Source: Deltaproteobacteria bacterium (GTDB lineage: Bacteria > Desulfobacterota > Syntrophia > Syntrophales > UBA5619). From it: a DNA stretch of 34,608 nt. Shown here piece after piece: positions 7,291-14,540 of the stretch. The notes beneath the pieces are model-generated. The model did not search any database, was not told where the DNA came from, and was given only the letters and a program-made list of their open reading frames with translations. The translations under genes were made by a program, and so were the position numbers. The stretch spans positions 1 to 34,608 of the forward strand of contig JAKAFS010000039.1 in assembly GCA_021817825.1 (NCBI GenBank), in the 5' to 3' direction. Each line of letters starts with the position of its first letter. The first letter of the stretch is position 1.

Positions 7291-8564
7291 GGCGGAGGGT
7301 AGTCATTACGGGAATGGGGGTGGTCGCCCCGAACGGCCACGGGCTTGCGGCCTTTGCAAAGGCCTTGCGGGAGGGAATTTCCGGCATTCGCCATATTCCG
7401 GAACTGGAAGCGATGAAATTCGGCTGCCAGATCGGGGGGGTGCCCCAGGCGTTCGAGGCGGTCCGGACCCGTTATTTCGATCAGGAACAACTTCAGTCTT
7501 TTAACGACAATATCGGCTACGCCTCGGTGGCGGCCGTGGATGCCTGGAAGGACGCGGGTTTTGCAGTGCCTGCGGCCGAGGACGACCGGGTGGACTGGGA
7601 GACGGGCGTGATTGCCGGCTCCGGGATCGGCGGGATGGACACGACGGCAACGCAGGTGGTGCCCATGGCCAATGCGGGCAACGTCCGGCGGATGGGCAGC
7701 CGGATCGTCGAGCAGGTGATGAGCAGCGGGACCAGCGCCCGGATCGCGGGGCTTCTGGCCCTGGGAAACCAGGTGACTTCCAATTCCTCGGCCTGCAGCA
7801 CCGGGAACGAGGCCATCATCATGGCGGCGGAACGGATCCGCAGCGGCCTGGCGACCCGGATGCTGGCCGGCGGGTCGGAGGGGTCTTCCCCCTATATCTG
7901 GGCCGGTTTCGATGCCATGAAGGTCATCTGCCGGAAATTCAACGATCGTCCGGCGGAAGGTTCCCGGCCGATGAGCGGCAGCGCCGCGGGGTTCGTTCCC
8001 GGATCGGGCGGCGCCCTGCTGATGCTGGAGGAACTGGAAGCGGCCCAAAAGCGCGGCGCGCGGATCTACGCCGAAGTCCTGGGCGGGATGGTCAACTGCG
8101 GCGGACACCGGATGGGGGGCACGATCACCGCGCCCAATCCCGAAGGGGTGAAGCGCTGCATCCAGGGGGCCCTGGCCGATGCGGGCGTCGCACCCGCCGA
8201 GATCGATGCGATCAACGGGCATCTGACCGCCACCTACGCCGATCCGGTGGAGGTTCGGAACTGGTCCCTGGCCCTGGGGCGGGGACCGGAGGATTTCCCC
8301 TGGATCAACGCGACCAAGTCGCTGGTCGGCCATTGTCTCGGGGCGGCGGGGGCGATCGAATGCGTGGCCGCGGTGCTGCAATTGGCCGGAGGGTTCATTC
8401 ATCCTTCGCTCAACTGCGAGGACCTGCACCCGGAGATCGCGCCTTTTGCGGCGCGCATCCCCCACAAGCTTATCGACTTCCCGGAATTGAAAACGATCGC
8501 CAAAGCGGGGTTCGGCTTTGGCGACGTGAACAGCTGCCTGATCCTCAGGAAGTGGGAAGCGTAA
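7287..8564 (+). CDS. 3-oxoacyl-ACP synthase II-like ketosynthase (FabF/FabB family)
   Basis: This 425-residue condensing enzyme elongates acyl-ACP with malonyl-ACP. The Cys-His-His triad is present: Cys170 in SNSSACSTGNEAI, His312 in INGHLTATYADPVE and His349 in VGHCLGAAGAIE. Motifs around the triad depart from standard FabF: the usual AHGTST is GHLTAT, and the usual gating loop FGFGGTN reads FGFGDVN near the C-terminus. These changes suggest a specialised ketosynthase clade rather than the housekeeping enzyme. Some type II polyketide or aryl-polyene-type enzymes also diverge here, but no chain-length-factor partner is present. The start overlaps fabZ by ATGA. Confidence 0.9.
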   Translation: MRRRVVITGMGVVAPNGHGLAAFAKALREGISGIRHIPELEAMKFGCQIGGVPQAFEAVRTRYFDQEQLQSFNDNIGYASVAAVDAWKDAGFAVPAAEDDRVDWETGVIAGSGIGGMDTTATQVVPMANAGNVRRMGSRIVEQVMSSGTSARIAGLLALGNQVTSNSSACSTGNEAIIMAAERIRSGLATRMLAGGSEGSSPYIWAGFDAMKVICRKFNDRPAEGSRPMSGSAAGFVPGSGGALLMLEELEAAQKRGARIYAEVLGGMVNCGGHRMGGTITAPNPEGVKRCIQGALADAGVAPAEIDAINGHLTATYADPVEVRNWSLALGRGPEDFPWINATKSLVGHCLGAAGAIECVAAVLQLAGGFIHPSLNCEDLHPEIAPFAARIPHKLIDFPELKTIAKAGFGFGDVNSCLILRKWEA

Positions 8565-8645
8565 TGGCTGCGGCCGCTTCAAGGGCCGTTCCTGACGGGG
8601 AGAATGCCATTCGCACCCTGTCAAAGGAGAAGTGCTTTTTAACCC

Positions 8646-8662
8646 GGTGTCTTTATGACACC
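8646..8662 (+). other. Short perfect hairpin upstream of the carrier protein gene
   Basis: GGTGTC, loop TTTAT, GACACC forms a six-base-pair stem in the 133-base gap before the carrier protein gene. There is no T tract, so it is not a standard terminator. It lies just upstream of the strong AAGGAG ribosome site (about 8683) and could be an mRNA processing or stability element. Confidence 0.4.
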
Positions 8663-8697
8663 ACCATGTAGATAAAAACATAAAGGAGAAAAGGAAC

Positions 8698-8946
8698 ATG
8701 AGCGAAGAACAGATCAAGGAGAAATTCATCGATATATTGAAGGGCTATGTGAAAGATCCGGCCCTGCTGGAGAAGGCCACCCTGGAGACCCACATCCTCA
8801 AGGACCTGAAGGTCAACTCGGCCCGGCTCGTCGACATTATCATCAAGTGCGAGGATGTCTTCGGCACCTCGATCGAGGATGACGAGGCGGACCGGATCGC
8901 GACGATCGGCGACGCCGTGAAGATCATCAGCGCCAAGGCGGCCTAA
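8698..8946 (+). CDS. Acyl carrier protein with atypical attachment motif
   Basis: This 82-residue acidic helical protein has the size and fold pattern of acyl carrier proteins and should hold the growing chain on a phosphopantetheine arm. The usual DSL attachment motif is replaced by NSA: the segment is LKVNSARLVDIIIKCEDVFG, with Ser41 the likely modified residue and Asn in place of Asp before it. The change is in the region read by the activating transferase, and a dedicated transferase gene lies two genes downstream. A strong AAGGAG site sits nine bases before the ATG. The pattern suggests a specialised carrier distinct from the housekeeping one. Confidence 0.88.
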   Translation: MSEEQIKEKFIDILKGYVKDPALLEKATLETHILKDLKVNSARLVDIIIKCEDVFGTSIEDDEADRIATIGDAVKIISAKAA

Positions 8947-8955
8947 GGGCTCGTC

Positions 8956-9696
8956 ATGACTTTCTGGGACCGGTTTTTCATCGAGCTGCAATACCTGCTG
9001 GGTCGTCTGGCGGTCGTCGTCACGGTTCCCCTCATCTTCCTGGCCATCCGGCTTTTCGGATACCGGATCAGGGATGTGCGCAAGGTCCGCGCCGAGATCG
9101 CCCGTCTCCAGGAGGCGCATGAAGGCCCCTGGCTGATCTGCCCGAATCATCTGACCATGATCGATTCGGCGCTGATCAGCTATGGGATGCTCTCCTTTAC
9201 GGGCCACATGCTCCACTTCCGACGGGTGGCCTGGAACTTGCCGGAACGGGACAATTTCCAGCGGAACCTCATTTTGGCCACGTTGTGCTACCTGGCCAAG
9301 TGTCTGCCCGTGAATCGGTGCGGAAATCGGGATGAGCTTCAGAAGGTTTTGGAAAAATGCCGCTACCTGCTGGGGAAAAAGCAGAGCCTGATGATCTTCC
9401 CCGAAGGGGGGCGGTCCCGGGTCGGCCGTGTGGATCGGGAAAACTACTCCTACGGGGTCGGCCGCTTCGTGGAGGAATGTCCGAATGTCCGGGTCCTGCT
9501 CGTCTATCTGCGGGGCGATGGACAGAAGGAATACGGCAATTTGCCCCGTTTCGGCGAGCGGTTCACCATGGCCGTGGAGTCCTTCGACCCGGGTAGGGAA
9601 GAGGGGAGCGGCCTGCGGGTCCAACGGGAGTATGCACGGCGCATCGTCGAGCGGCTGGCGGACCTGGAGGACCGGTATTTTGCCCCTCCTGGGTAA
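8956..9696 (+). CDS. PlsC-type lysophospholipid acyltransferase
   Basis: This 246-residue membrane-associated enzyme transfers an acyl chain to a glycerolipid or other acceptor. It has the acyltransferase motif NHLTMID (NHx4D, His65 and Asp70) and FPEGGRSR (148-155), with a hydrophobic N-terminal segment (about 15-35) that should anchor it to the inner membrane. It begins nine bases after the carrier protein stop, and its 3' end overlaps the phosphopantetheinyl transferase gene. Its presence implies that the product of the cluster is esterified to a lipid rather than released. The acceptor may not be 1-acylglycerol-phosphate; that cannot be read from sequence. Confidence 0.88.
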   Translation: MTFWDRFFIELQYLLGRLAVVVTVPLIFLAIRLFGYRIRDVRKVRAEIARLQEAHEGPWLICPNHLTMIDSALISYGMLSFTGHMLHFRRVAWNLPERDNFQRNLILATLCYLAKCLPVNRCGNRDELQKVLEKCRYLLGKKQSLMIFPEGGRSRVGRVDRENYSYGVGRFVEECPNVRVLLVYLRGDGQKEYGNLPRFGERFTMAVESFDPGREEGSGLRVQREYARRIVERLADLEDRYFAPPG

Positions 9697-10387
9697 CGAC
9701 ATCGTCGATCTGGAAATGGCGGAGAACCGCGGCAAGTGCACGGATTCCCGCTTCCTGGGCCGCGTTTTTACAGCGCCGGAACGGGCGCTGATCGCGCGCG
9801 CGGCGGCGCCCGACGCGCTCCTCTGGGCGCTCTGGGCGGTCAAGGAGGCGGCCTACAAGGCCGTCAGCCGTGCCGATCCGGCCGTCGATTCCATTCCCCG
9901 CCGCTACCCGGTCCTCTTTGCCGGCGAAGAGGGCGGGCTTGGGCCCGATGGTCCGGAGGGGTTCCCCGGTCCGTCGCCTGCCGGTGAAAGCCCGGTCGGC
10001 GGTTTCCTTGCGCGGTCCGGGAGGGGGAGCCTGGCAGGTCGTGTCCTGACTCCCCGCGGCGTCCTGGCGCTCCAGGTGACCTTGACGGACCGTTACGTTC
10101 ATGCGCTGACGGCAACGACACCGGCGGACCTCGACCGGAGCCGCTGGCAGGTGGAGGAGATAAAAAACGGGGACATCGCCGCGGACCCCTCGGTCCTGGT
10201 CAGGGCCTTTCTCTGCCGGGAGATGGCAGTCCTTGCCGGTTGTCCCGCCGCCGAACTCCAGGTGCGCAAATCTCCTCTGGGTTCCGGCGCACCTGACCTC
10301 TGTCGCCGGGGAGTGCCGCTGCCCTTCACCATCAGCCTCAGCCACGACGGCCGTTTCGTCGCCTATGCCTGGCAGCCCGCCGCCTGA
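9680..10387 (+). CDS. 4'-phosphopantetheinyl transferase, permuted motif order
   Basis: This enzyme moves phosphopantetheine from CoA to a carrier protein serine and probably activates the carrier encoded two genes upstream. Residues 5-11 carry the metal-binding GNDIVDL motif, and residues 52-60 carry WAVKEAAYK. The segment LSHDGRFVAYAW, which resembles the N-terminal NxSHS motif of Sfp-type enzymes, lies near the C-terminus, so the order looks circularly permuted relative to Sfp. I chose the TTG at 9680: it lies nine bases after GGAGG and yields MPLLGNDIVD. The upstream open frame lacks any family resemblance. It overlaps the acyltransferase gene by 17 bases. A low-complexity Gly/Pro-rich linker spans about residues 85-120. 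Confidence 0.82.
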   Translation: MPLLGNDIVDLEMAENRGKCTDSRFLGRVFTAPERALIARAAAPDALLWALWAVKEAAYKAVSRADPAVDSIPRRYPVLFAGEEGGLGPDGPEGFPGPSPAGESPVGGFLARSGRGSLAGRVLTPRGVLALQVTLTDRYVHALTATTPADLDRSRWQVEEIKNGDIAADPSVLVRAFLCREMAVLAGCPAAELQVRKSPLGSGAPDLCRRGVPLPFTISLSHDGRFVAYAWQPAA

Positions 10388-10527
10388 ACGGTCGAGCCGC
10401 TGACCCCTCTGCCTCTTTCCTTTCGGCCGGTGGCGGATTGCGGACAATGCGAACGAAGCGCGACTTTTCTCTATCTTCCCGTAATTATAGCTAATTAAAA
10501 ATAGTTTTCCGATGCCTCCAATTTTGC

Positions 10528-10560
10528 TTGACAAATAACGAACTGTGAATATAATCACAG
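10528..10560 (+). promoter_or_regulatory. Consensus sigma-70 promoter overlapped by a Rex-type operator (P1)
   Basis: TTGACA (10528-10533) and TATAAT (10550-10555) are both perfect and 16 bases apart. The palindrome CTGTGAATATAATCACAG (10543-10560) covers the -10 box. An identical palindrome in the same position relative to an equally perfect promoter precedes rex. Rex family repressors bind TTGTGAA-N4-TTCACAA-like sites and leave DNA when NADH is high, so transcription is predicted to rise under reducing conditions. The same palindrome also fits the CRP/FNR-class pattern TGTGA-N6-TCACA, so a CRP-like protein is the main alternative. Confidence 0.75.
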
Positions 10561-10608
10561 TCAACTGGTGTTTGGATTGTATAGGCTGTGTCTGTGTGAG
10601 CAGTGTGA

Positions 10609-10665
10609 GCCGTCCACCCTAGCGGGGGGCAGCCGGACGCCCGTCCGGACGCGGAAATGGACGGC
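10609..10665 (+). ncRNA. Predicted three-way-junction RNA in the hydrogenase leader
   Basis: An eight-base closing stem (GCCGTCCA 10609-10616 with TGGACGGC 10658-10665) encloses two hairpins: CCC-TAGC-GGG (10617-10626) and CCGGAC-GCCC-GTCCGG (10633-10648). The arrangement is a compact three-way junction. I compared it mentally with the common riboswitch classes I know (TPP, FMN, cobalamin, SAM, c-di-GMP, Moco) and recognise none. It may be a cis-regulatory RNA or just a stable leader fold. Confidence 0.4.
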
Positions 10666-10780
10666 AGCGGTCCGGTTTGCCGGCAAACGAGGGAGATGCC
10701 CTTGTGCAAGTGAGATGTTCCGTATTAACGGCTGCTTATCATCCGCAGTCGCAGATGGGAGCCTTTCGGCGGAAATAGGT

Positions 10781-10804
10781 TTGTGAAATTTATCACTATG
10801 TGAA
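10781..10804 (+). promoter_or_regulatory. Second Rex-type box upstream of the hydrogenase fusion gene
   Basis: TTGTGAAATTTATCACTA is a near-palindrome matching the Rex-type pattern. It is followed at once by another half site, so that GTGAAAT, TTATCAC and GTGAAAT form three alternating half sites in 22 bases. It lies about 215 bases before the gene and downstream of P1, so a bound protein could act as a road-block or serve another promoter. Confidence 0.55.
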
Positions 10805-10840
10805 ATGAACATGATGATCTAGGCAAAATGGCGGCAGGCA

Positions 10841-10909
10841 GGACTCAAGCGGGTAGGCGGGAAGCCGGATCACCGGTCCGCACCATTTGAGTCCCTTCGC
10901 TTTAGAAGG
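10841..10909 (+). ncRNA. Second predicted structured RNA segment in the hydrogenase leader
   Basis: GGACTCAA (10841-10848) pairs perfectly with TTGAGTCC (10887-10894). Inside, GCGG (10849-10852) pairs with CCGC (10878-10881), and CCGG-ATCA-CCGG (10865-10876) makes a tetraloop hairpin. A further hairpin, CCTTC-GCTTTA-GAAGG, follows at once (10894-10909). No T tract follows, so it is not an intrinsic terminator. The function is unknown. Confidence 0.4.
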
Positions 10910-10930
10910 CAGGGAGCGAAAAAATCTCTG

Positions 10931-10959
10931 TTGACTGAACGGTAACATTCCCGTATCGT
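10931..10959 (+). promoter_or_regulatory. Candidate gene-proximal promoter (P2)
   Basis: TTGACT (10931-10936), a 17-base spacer and TATCGT (10954-10959) form a plausible sigma-70 promoter that would give a leader of about 50 bases. No palindrome overlaps it. It is weaker than P1 and might give basal expression that bypasses the structured leader. Confidence 0.45.
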
Positions 10960-11018
10960 TCTGAAAAGGCCGGCCCTTCTTCCCTGGATCAACAATAACC
11001 ATCTTAGGAAGTGAAGGT

Positions 11019-14000
11019 ATGATGACGATCAGCATTGACGGCAAGGAGTACGGGGCCCCAGCGGGCATTACGGTGATCGAAGCGGCGCGGGCCAACGGGA
11101 TCGACATCCCGGCCCTGGGGTACGACCCCCGGGTCAGCGCCCCCCGCAATATCGAAACGGCCTTCGTGGAGATCCGGGAAAAGGGGCGGACCCGCTTTGC
11201 CTCGGCGCTTTCCACCCGCCTCAAGGAGGGGATGGAGATCCGGACGGAGTCGGAGTCTCTCAACGCCTATCGGCGGATCTATTTCCAGGCCCTCCTGCGA
11301 GACCACTACGGCGATTGCACCGCCCCCTGCGTCCTGCGCTGTCCGGCCCACATCGACATCCAGAAATACCTCTACCATGCGGCGGCCGGCAATTTTGCCG
11401 AGGCCCTGGAACTCATCAAGGAGAAAAACCCCCTGCCCACGGTCTGCGGCCGCGTCTGCCCCCATCCCTGTGAGGCCGAGTGTCGCCGGAACGCCCTGGA
11501 CGGCGCCGTGAACATCAACGAAGTGAAGCGCTTCGTCTCGGCCTGGGACCGCTGTCAGGCCGCGTCGTACACGCCGGCCTGTCTTCCCGAAACGGGCTTT
11601 CGGGTGGCCGTCGTCGGGGCGGGACCGGCCGGCTTGACCGCCGCCTGGTTTCTGCGCCGGGCAGGACATCAGGTGACGATCTTCGAGATGCAGGAAGCGG
11701 CGGGCGGGATGCTCCGCTGGGGGATCCCCTACTACCGGTTGCCGGAAAAGGAGCTCGATGCCGATATCGATGCTGTCCTCGCCCTAGGCTGCGAGATCCG
11801 CTACAATGCCAAACTGGGGCGGGATTTCACCGTCGATTCGCTCAAGCGGGACGGTTATGACGCCGTCTTCGTGGGATTGGGCGCCCAGAAGGCGACCCCC
11901 ATCGGCGTGACCGGAGATGCCCTGCCGGGCGTCATGTCCGGCCTCGATTTTCTCGCAAAGCTCGCCCGGGGCGAGCGGCCGGCCCTCGGCGAGCGGGTCC
12001 TCGTCATCGGCGGCGGCAACACGGCCATGGATGCCGCCCGCAGTGCCATCCGCCTGGGGGTGAAGGACGTGACCGTCGTCTATCGCCGGACCCGGCAGGA
12101 GATGCCCGCCCAGGCCGAAGAAGTGGAAGAGGCCATCGAAGAAGGGGTGAACTTCCAGTTTCTGACCGCCCCGGCCGCGATCACCCGGGAGGGGAGCATT
12201 CTTTCCCTCCAGTGCGCCCGCATGGCCCTGGGCGAGCCGGACAAGAGCGGCCGCCGACGGCCGGTGCCGGTGCCCGGTTCCGAGTTCATCCTCGCCGCCG
12301 ATGCGATCGTCTCGGCGATCGGCCAGGCCGTGGACGGCGATTGTCTGGGCGACGATACGCTGATCGAAAAATGGGGCAACATCAAGGTGGACCCCCGGAC
12401 GCTGCAAACCGCGCTGCCCTGGGTCTTTGCCGGCGGGGATTGCGTCACCGGTCCCGATATCGCGGTTACGGCCATCGGCGCGGGGCAAAGGGCCGCTTTG
12501 GCGATCGACACCTACCTGAAGACCGGTCAGGTGACGGTCGCCCCCGAACCCTACACCTGCACCAAGGGCTCCTGGCGGGAGCTGCCGGCCGACACCTTCC
12601 AAGGGGTGGTCCCGGCGGAGCGCCATCGGGTCCCGGCCCGGCCGCCGGAGGAGCGCCGGAACGACTTTGCCGAAGCGACGGCCCTCTGGGATGCCGATAC
12701 GGCCATGGCCGAGGCCTCCCGCTGCCTGGCTTGCGGCTGCACCGAACGCTACGGCTGCGACCTGCGGAATTACGCCAGCCGCTTCGGCGTCATCCACGAT
12801 CCTGCCGAACCGGCCCAGCACCTGCCCATCGACGAGAGCCACCCGATCATCACCCGCGACGCCGGCAAGTGCATCCTCTGCGGCCTGTGTCTCAAGGTCT
12901 GCCGGGAGATGGAAGGGGTTTCGGCGCTCAGCTTTTACGAAACGAACAACATCCTGACCATCGGGCCGAACGACCACCGCCCCCTGGATCTGACGGCCTG
13001 CGTCGCCTGCGGCCATTGCGCCACGAGCTGCCCGACCGGCGCCCTGACGCTGAAACCGACCCTCCCCAAAGTCTACCGGGCCCTGAACGATGCGGAGATG
13101 ATCCGCGTCGCCCAGATCGCGCCGGCGGTGCGGGCCGCCTTCGGCGCCCATTACGGGATCGACGCGGCGGCGGTCATGCCGATTTTGAGCGCCGCCCTCA
13201 AGGAGCTCGGTTTCGACTACGTCTTCGATACCTGCTGGGCCGCGGACCTGACGATCATGGAAGAGGGAACCGAGTTTCTCTCCCGCTTGGCCGAAGGGGG
13301 CGTCCTGCCCCAGATCACCTCCTGCTGTCCGGCCTGGGTGAACTATTGCGAAAAGATGGCGCCGGACATCCTCCCCCATCTGTCGTCCTGCAAGTCCCCT
13401 CAGCAGATGTTCGGGGCGGTGATGCAGGGCTACTTCGCCCGGCAGCTCAAGGTCCGGCCGGAGAAGCTCTACTTCGTCTCCATCATGCCCTGCAATGCCA
13501 AGAAATACGAGGCGGCCCGGCCTGAGTTTATGACCGACGGCGTTCCCGATGTGGACGTGGTCCTGACGACCAACGATCTCATCACCCTGTTTGCCGAACG
13601 CCATATCGACCCCCGGCAGGTGAAGCCCGTTCCGGTCGATGCCTTCTTCGGCAAGGTCAGCGGCGCCGGAATCATCTTCGGGGCCAGCGGCGGCGTGGCC
13701 GAAGCGGCCCTGCGGCTGGCCGCCGAACGGGTCACGGGCCGCCAGCTGGAGAGTTTCGACTACGAAGGGGTCCGGGGGCTTTCGGGGGTCAAGGAGACCA
13801 AGGTGACCTTGGGCAAGACGGAGGTGCGTCTGGCCGTGGTCAGCGGTCTCCAGAACGCCCAACTGCTGATCGACCGGATCCGTTCCGGCGACGCCCCCTA
13901 TGACCTGATCGAGGTGATGGCCTGTCCGGGCGGCTGCATCAACGGTTCCGGCAACCCGGCGCCGCAGTTCGTCGGCGAAACGGGACAGCGGCTGGAGGTG

Positions 14001-14477
14001 CTCTATCGCCTCGACGAGGCCGCTCCGATCCGGACCAGTCAGGACAATCCCGCCGTCCAGGCGATCTATGAAAACTGGCTGGGCGAGCCGGACAGCGAAC
14101 GGTCCCACCACGCCCTGCACACGACCTACCGGCGCCGGTCGATGCGCCTCGAAGCGCCGGGCGAAGAGCGGCTGCTCAAGCAGCTCCCCGTCATCGATGT
14201 GGGAGTCTGTCTCGGGACGCACTGCTACGTCCGGGGGTCCTGGCAGCTTCTGGAAGGGATTGCCGCGGAACTCCGCCGCCGCGGTCTTGCCGAGCGGTTC
14301 AGGGTGAAGGCGCGGTTCTGCACCGGCCAGTGTGCCGAAGGGCCGAATGTCGTCGTCGGGGAGACGACGATCAACCACGTGGATACCTCCGACGCTGCCG
14401 GGTTCGTCGATCGCCATCTGCTGCGGCTCATCGACGGCGGGGAGGCAGCGGTAGGGGCGGAGGCATGCCCGTCGTAA
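11019..14477 (+). CDS. GltD/NfnB-like flavoprotein fused to [FeFe] hydrogenase and thioredoxin-like [2Fe-2S] domain
   Basis: This 1152-residue protein should couple NAD(P)H to H2 at an H-cluster. Domains in order: a ferredoxin-like N-terminus (1-85) that has lost all [2Fe-2S] cysteines; a GltD/DPYD-type [4Fe-4S] helical domain (CTAPCVLRCPAHIDI to CEAEC, 100-155); an FAD-binding fold (VAVVGAGPAGLTAAW, 196-210); an NAD(P)H fold (VLVIGGGNTAMDAAR, 327-341); a CLACGCTERYGC cluster (569-580); two [4Fe-4S] ferredoxin motifs (618-628, 661-671); and the H-cluster domain with TSCCPAW (767), MPCNAKKYE (823) and EVMACPGGCINGSGNP (965), cysteines intact. A small-subunit motif (1005-1040) follows, then CLGTHC..CTGQC (1064-1105), as in NuoE/HydC. 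This resembles the glutamate-synthase-linked group A2 hydrogenases. Alternative start: ATG 11022. It heads the unit after the Rex-controlled promoter. Confidence 0.93.
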   Translation: MMTISIDGKEYGAPAGITVIEAARANGIDIPALGYDPRVSAPRNIETAFVEIREKGRTRFASALSTRLKEGMEIRTESESLNAYRRIYFQALLRDHYGDCTAPCVLRCPAHIDIQKYLYHAAAGNFAEALELIKEKNPLPTVCGRVCPHPCEAECRRNALDGAVNINEVKRFVSAWDRCQAASYTPACLPETGFRVAVVGAGPAGLTAAWFLRRAGHQVTIFEMQEAAGGMLRWGIPYYRLPEKELDADIDAVLALGCEIRYNAKLGRDFTVDSLKRDGYDAVFVGLGAQKATPIGVTGDALPGVMSGLDFLAKLARGERPALGERVLVIGGGNTAMDAARSAIRLGVKDVTVVYRRTRQEMPAQAEEVEEAIEEGVNFQFLTAPAAITREGSILSLQCARMALGEPDKSGRRRPVPVPGSEFILAADAIVSAIGQAVDGDCLGDDTLIEKWGNIKVDPRTLQTALPWVFAGGDCVTGPDIAVTAIGAGQRAALAIDTYLKTGQVTVAPEPYTCTKGSWRELPADTFQGVVPAERHRVPARPPEERRNDFAEATALWDADTAMAEASRCLACGCTERYGCDLRNYASRFGVIHDPAEPAQHLPIDESHPIITRDAGKCILCGLCLKVCREMEGVSALSFYETNNILTIGPNDHRPLDLTACVACGHCATSCPTGALTLKPTLPKVYRALNDAEMIRVAQIAPAVRAAFGAHYGIDAAAVMPILSAALKELGFDYVFDTCWAADLTIMEEGTEFLSRLAEGGVLPQITSCCPAWVNYCEKMAPDILPHLSSCKSPQQMFGAVMQGYFARQLKVRPEKLYFVSIMPCNAKKYEAARPEFMTDGVPDVDVVLTTNDLITLFAERHIDPRQVKPVPVDAFFGKVSGAGIIFGASGGVAEAALRLAAERVTGRQLESFDYEGVRGLSGVKETKVTLGKTEVRLAVVSGLQNAQLLIDRIRSGDAPYDLIEVMACPGGCINGSGNPAPQFVGETGQRLEVLYRLDEAAPIRTSQDNPAVQAIYENWLGEPDSERSHHALHTTYRRRSMRLEAPGEERLLKQLPVIDVGVCLGTHCYVRGSWQLLEGIAAELRRRGLAERFRVKARFCTGQCAEGPNVVVGETTINHVDTSDAAGFVDRHLLRLIDGGEAAVGAEACPS

Positions 14478-14509
14478 GGATCTGCGTCGGCCGCTTCTGC
14501 CGGGTCTGA
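14465..14509 (+). pseudogene. 14-codon remnant resembling the start of a [2Fe-2S] thioredoxin-like protein
   Basis: An ATG overlapping the end of the hydrogenase fusion gene reads MPVVRICVGRFCRV and then TGA. The motif V-x-[IV]-C-V-G-x-x-C matches the start of the intact protein encoded just downstream (MLIVTVCVGSSCC), and a GGAGG precedes it. It looks like the stump of a second copy, removed by an internal deletion. Its brevity means chance cannot be excluded; a small leader peptide that couples translation is another possibility. Confidence 0.4.
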
Positions 14510-14540
14510 GCGACGGAGAAAATGACCGGGGGACATCGCG

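Larger units (their letters stand above)
10388..11018. other. 631-base regulatory and leader region before the hydrogenase fusion gene
   Basis: No gene is convincing here. The region holds a consensus promoter with a Rex-type operator, a second Rex-type box, two compact predicted RNA structures, a 14-base palindrome (GTTTGCCGGCAAAC, 10675-10688) and a second promoter candidate near the gene; each major element is listed separately. If the first promoter is used, the mRNA leader is about 455 bases. Confidence 0.7.

Noticed and set aside
10528-10560. Operator at P1 as a CRP or FNR site rather than Rex
   Set aside because: Not fully excluded, but rex lies in the same locus with the identical site over its own promoter and no CRP/FNR gene is in the window, so Rex is preferred.
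14465-14540. TGA at 14507 read as selenocysteine or as a frameshift joining to the next gene
   Set aside because: The sequence after TGA does not continue the ferredoxin pattern in that frame, no selenocysteine insertion hairpin is evident, and the downstream gene has its own intact start.
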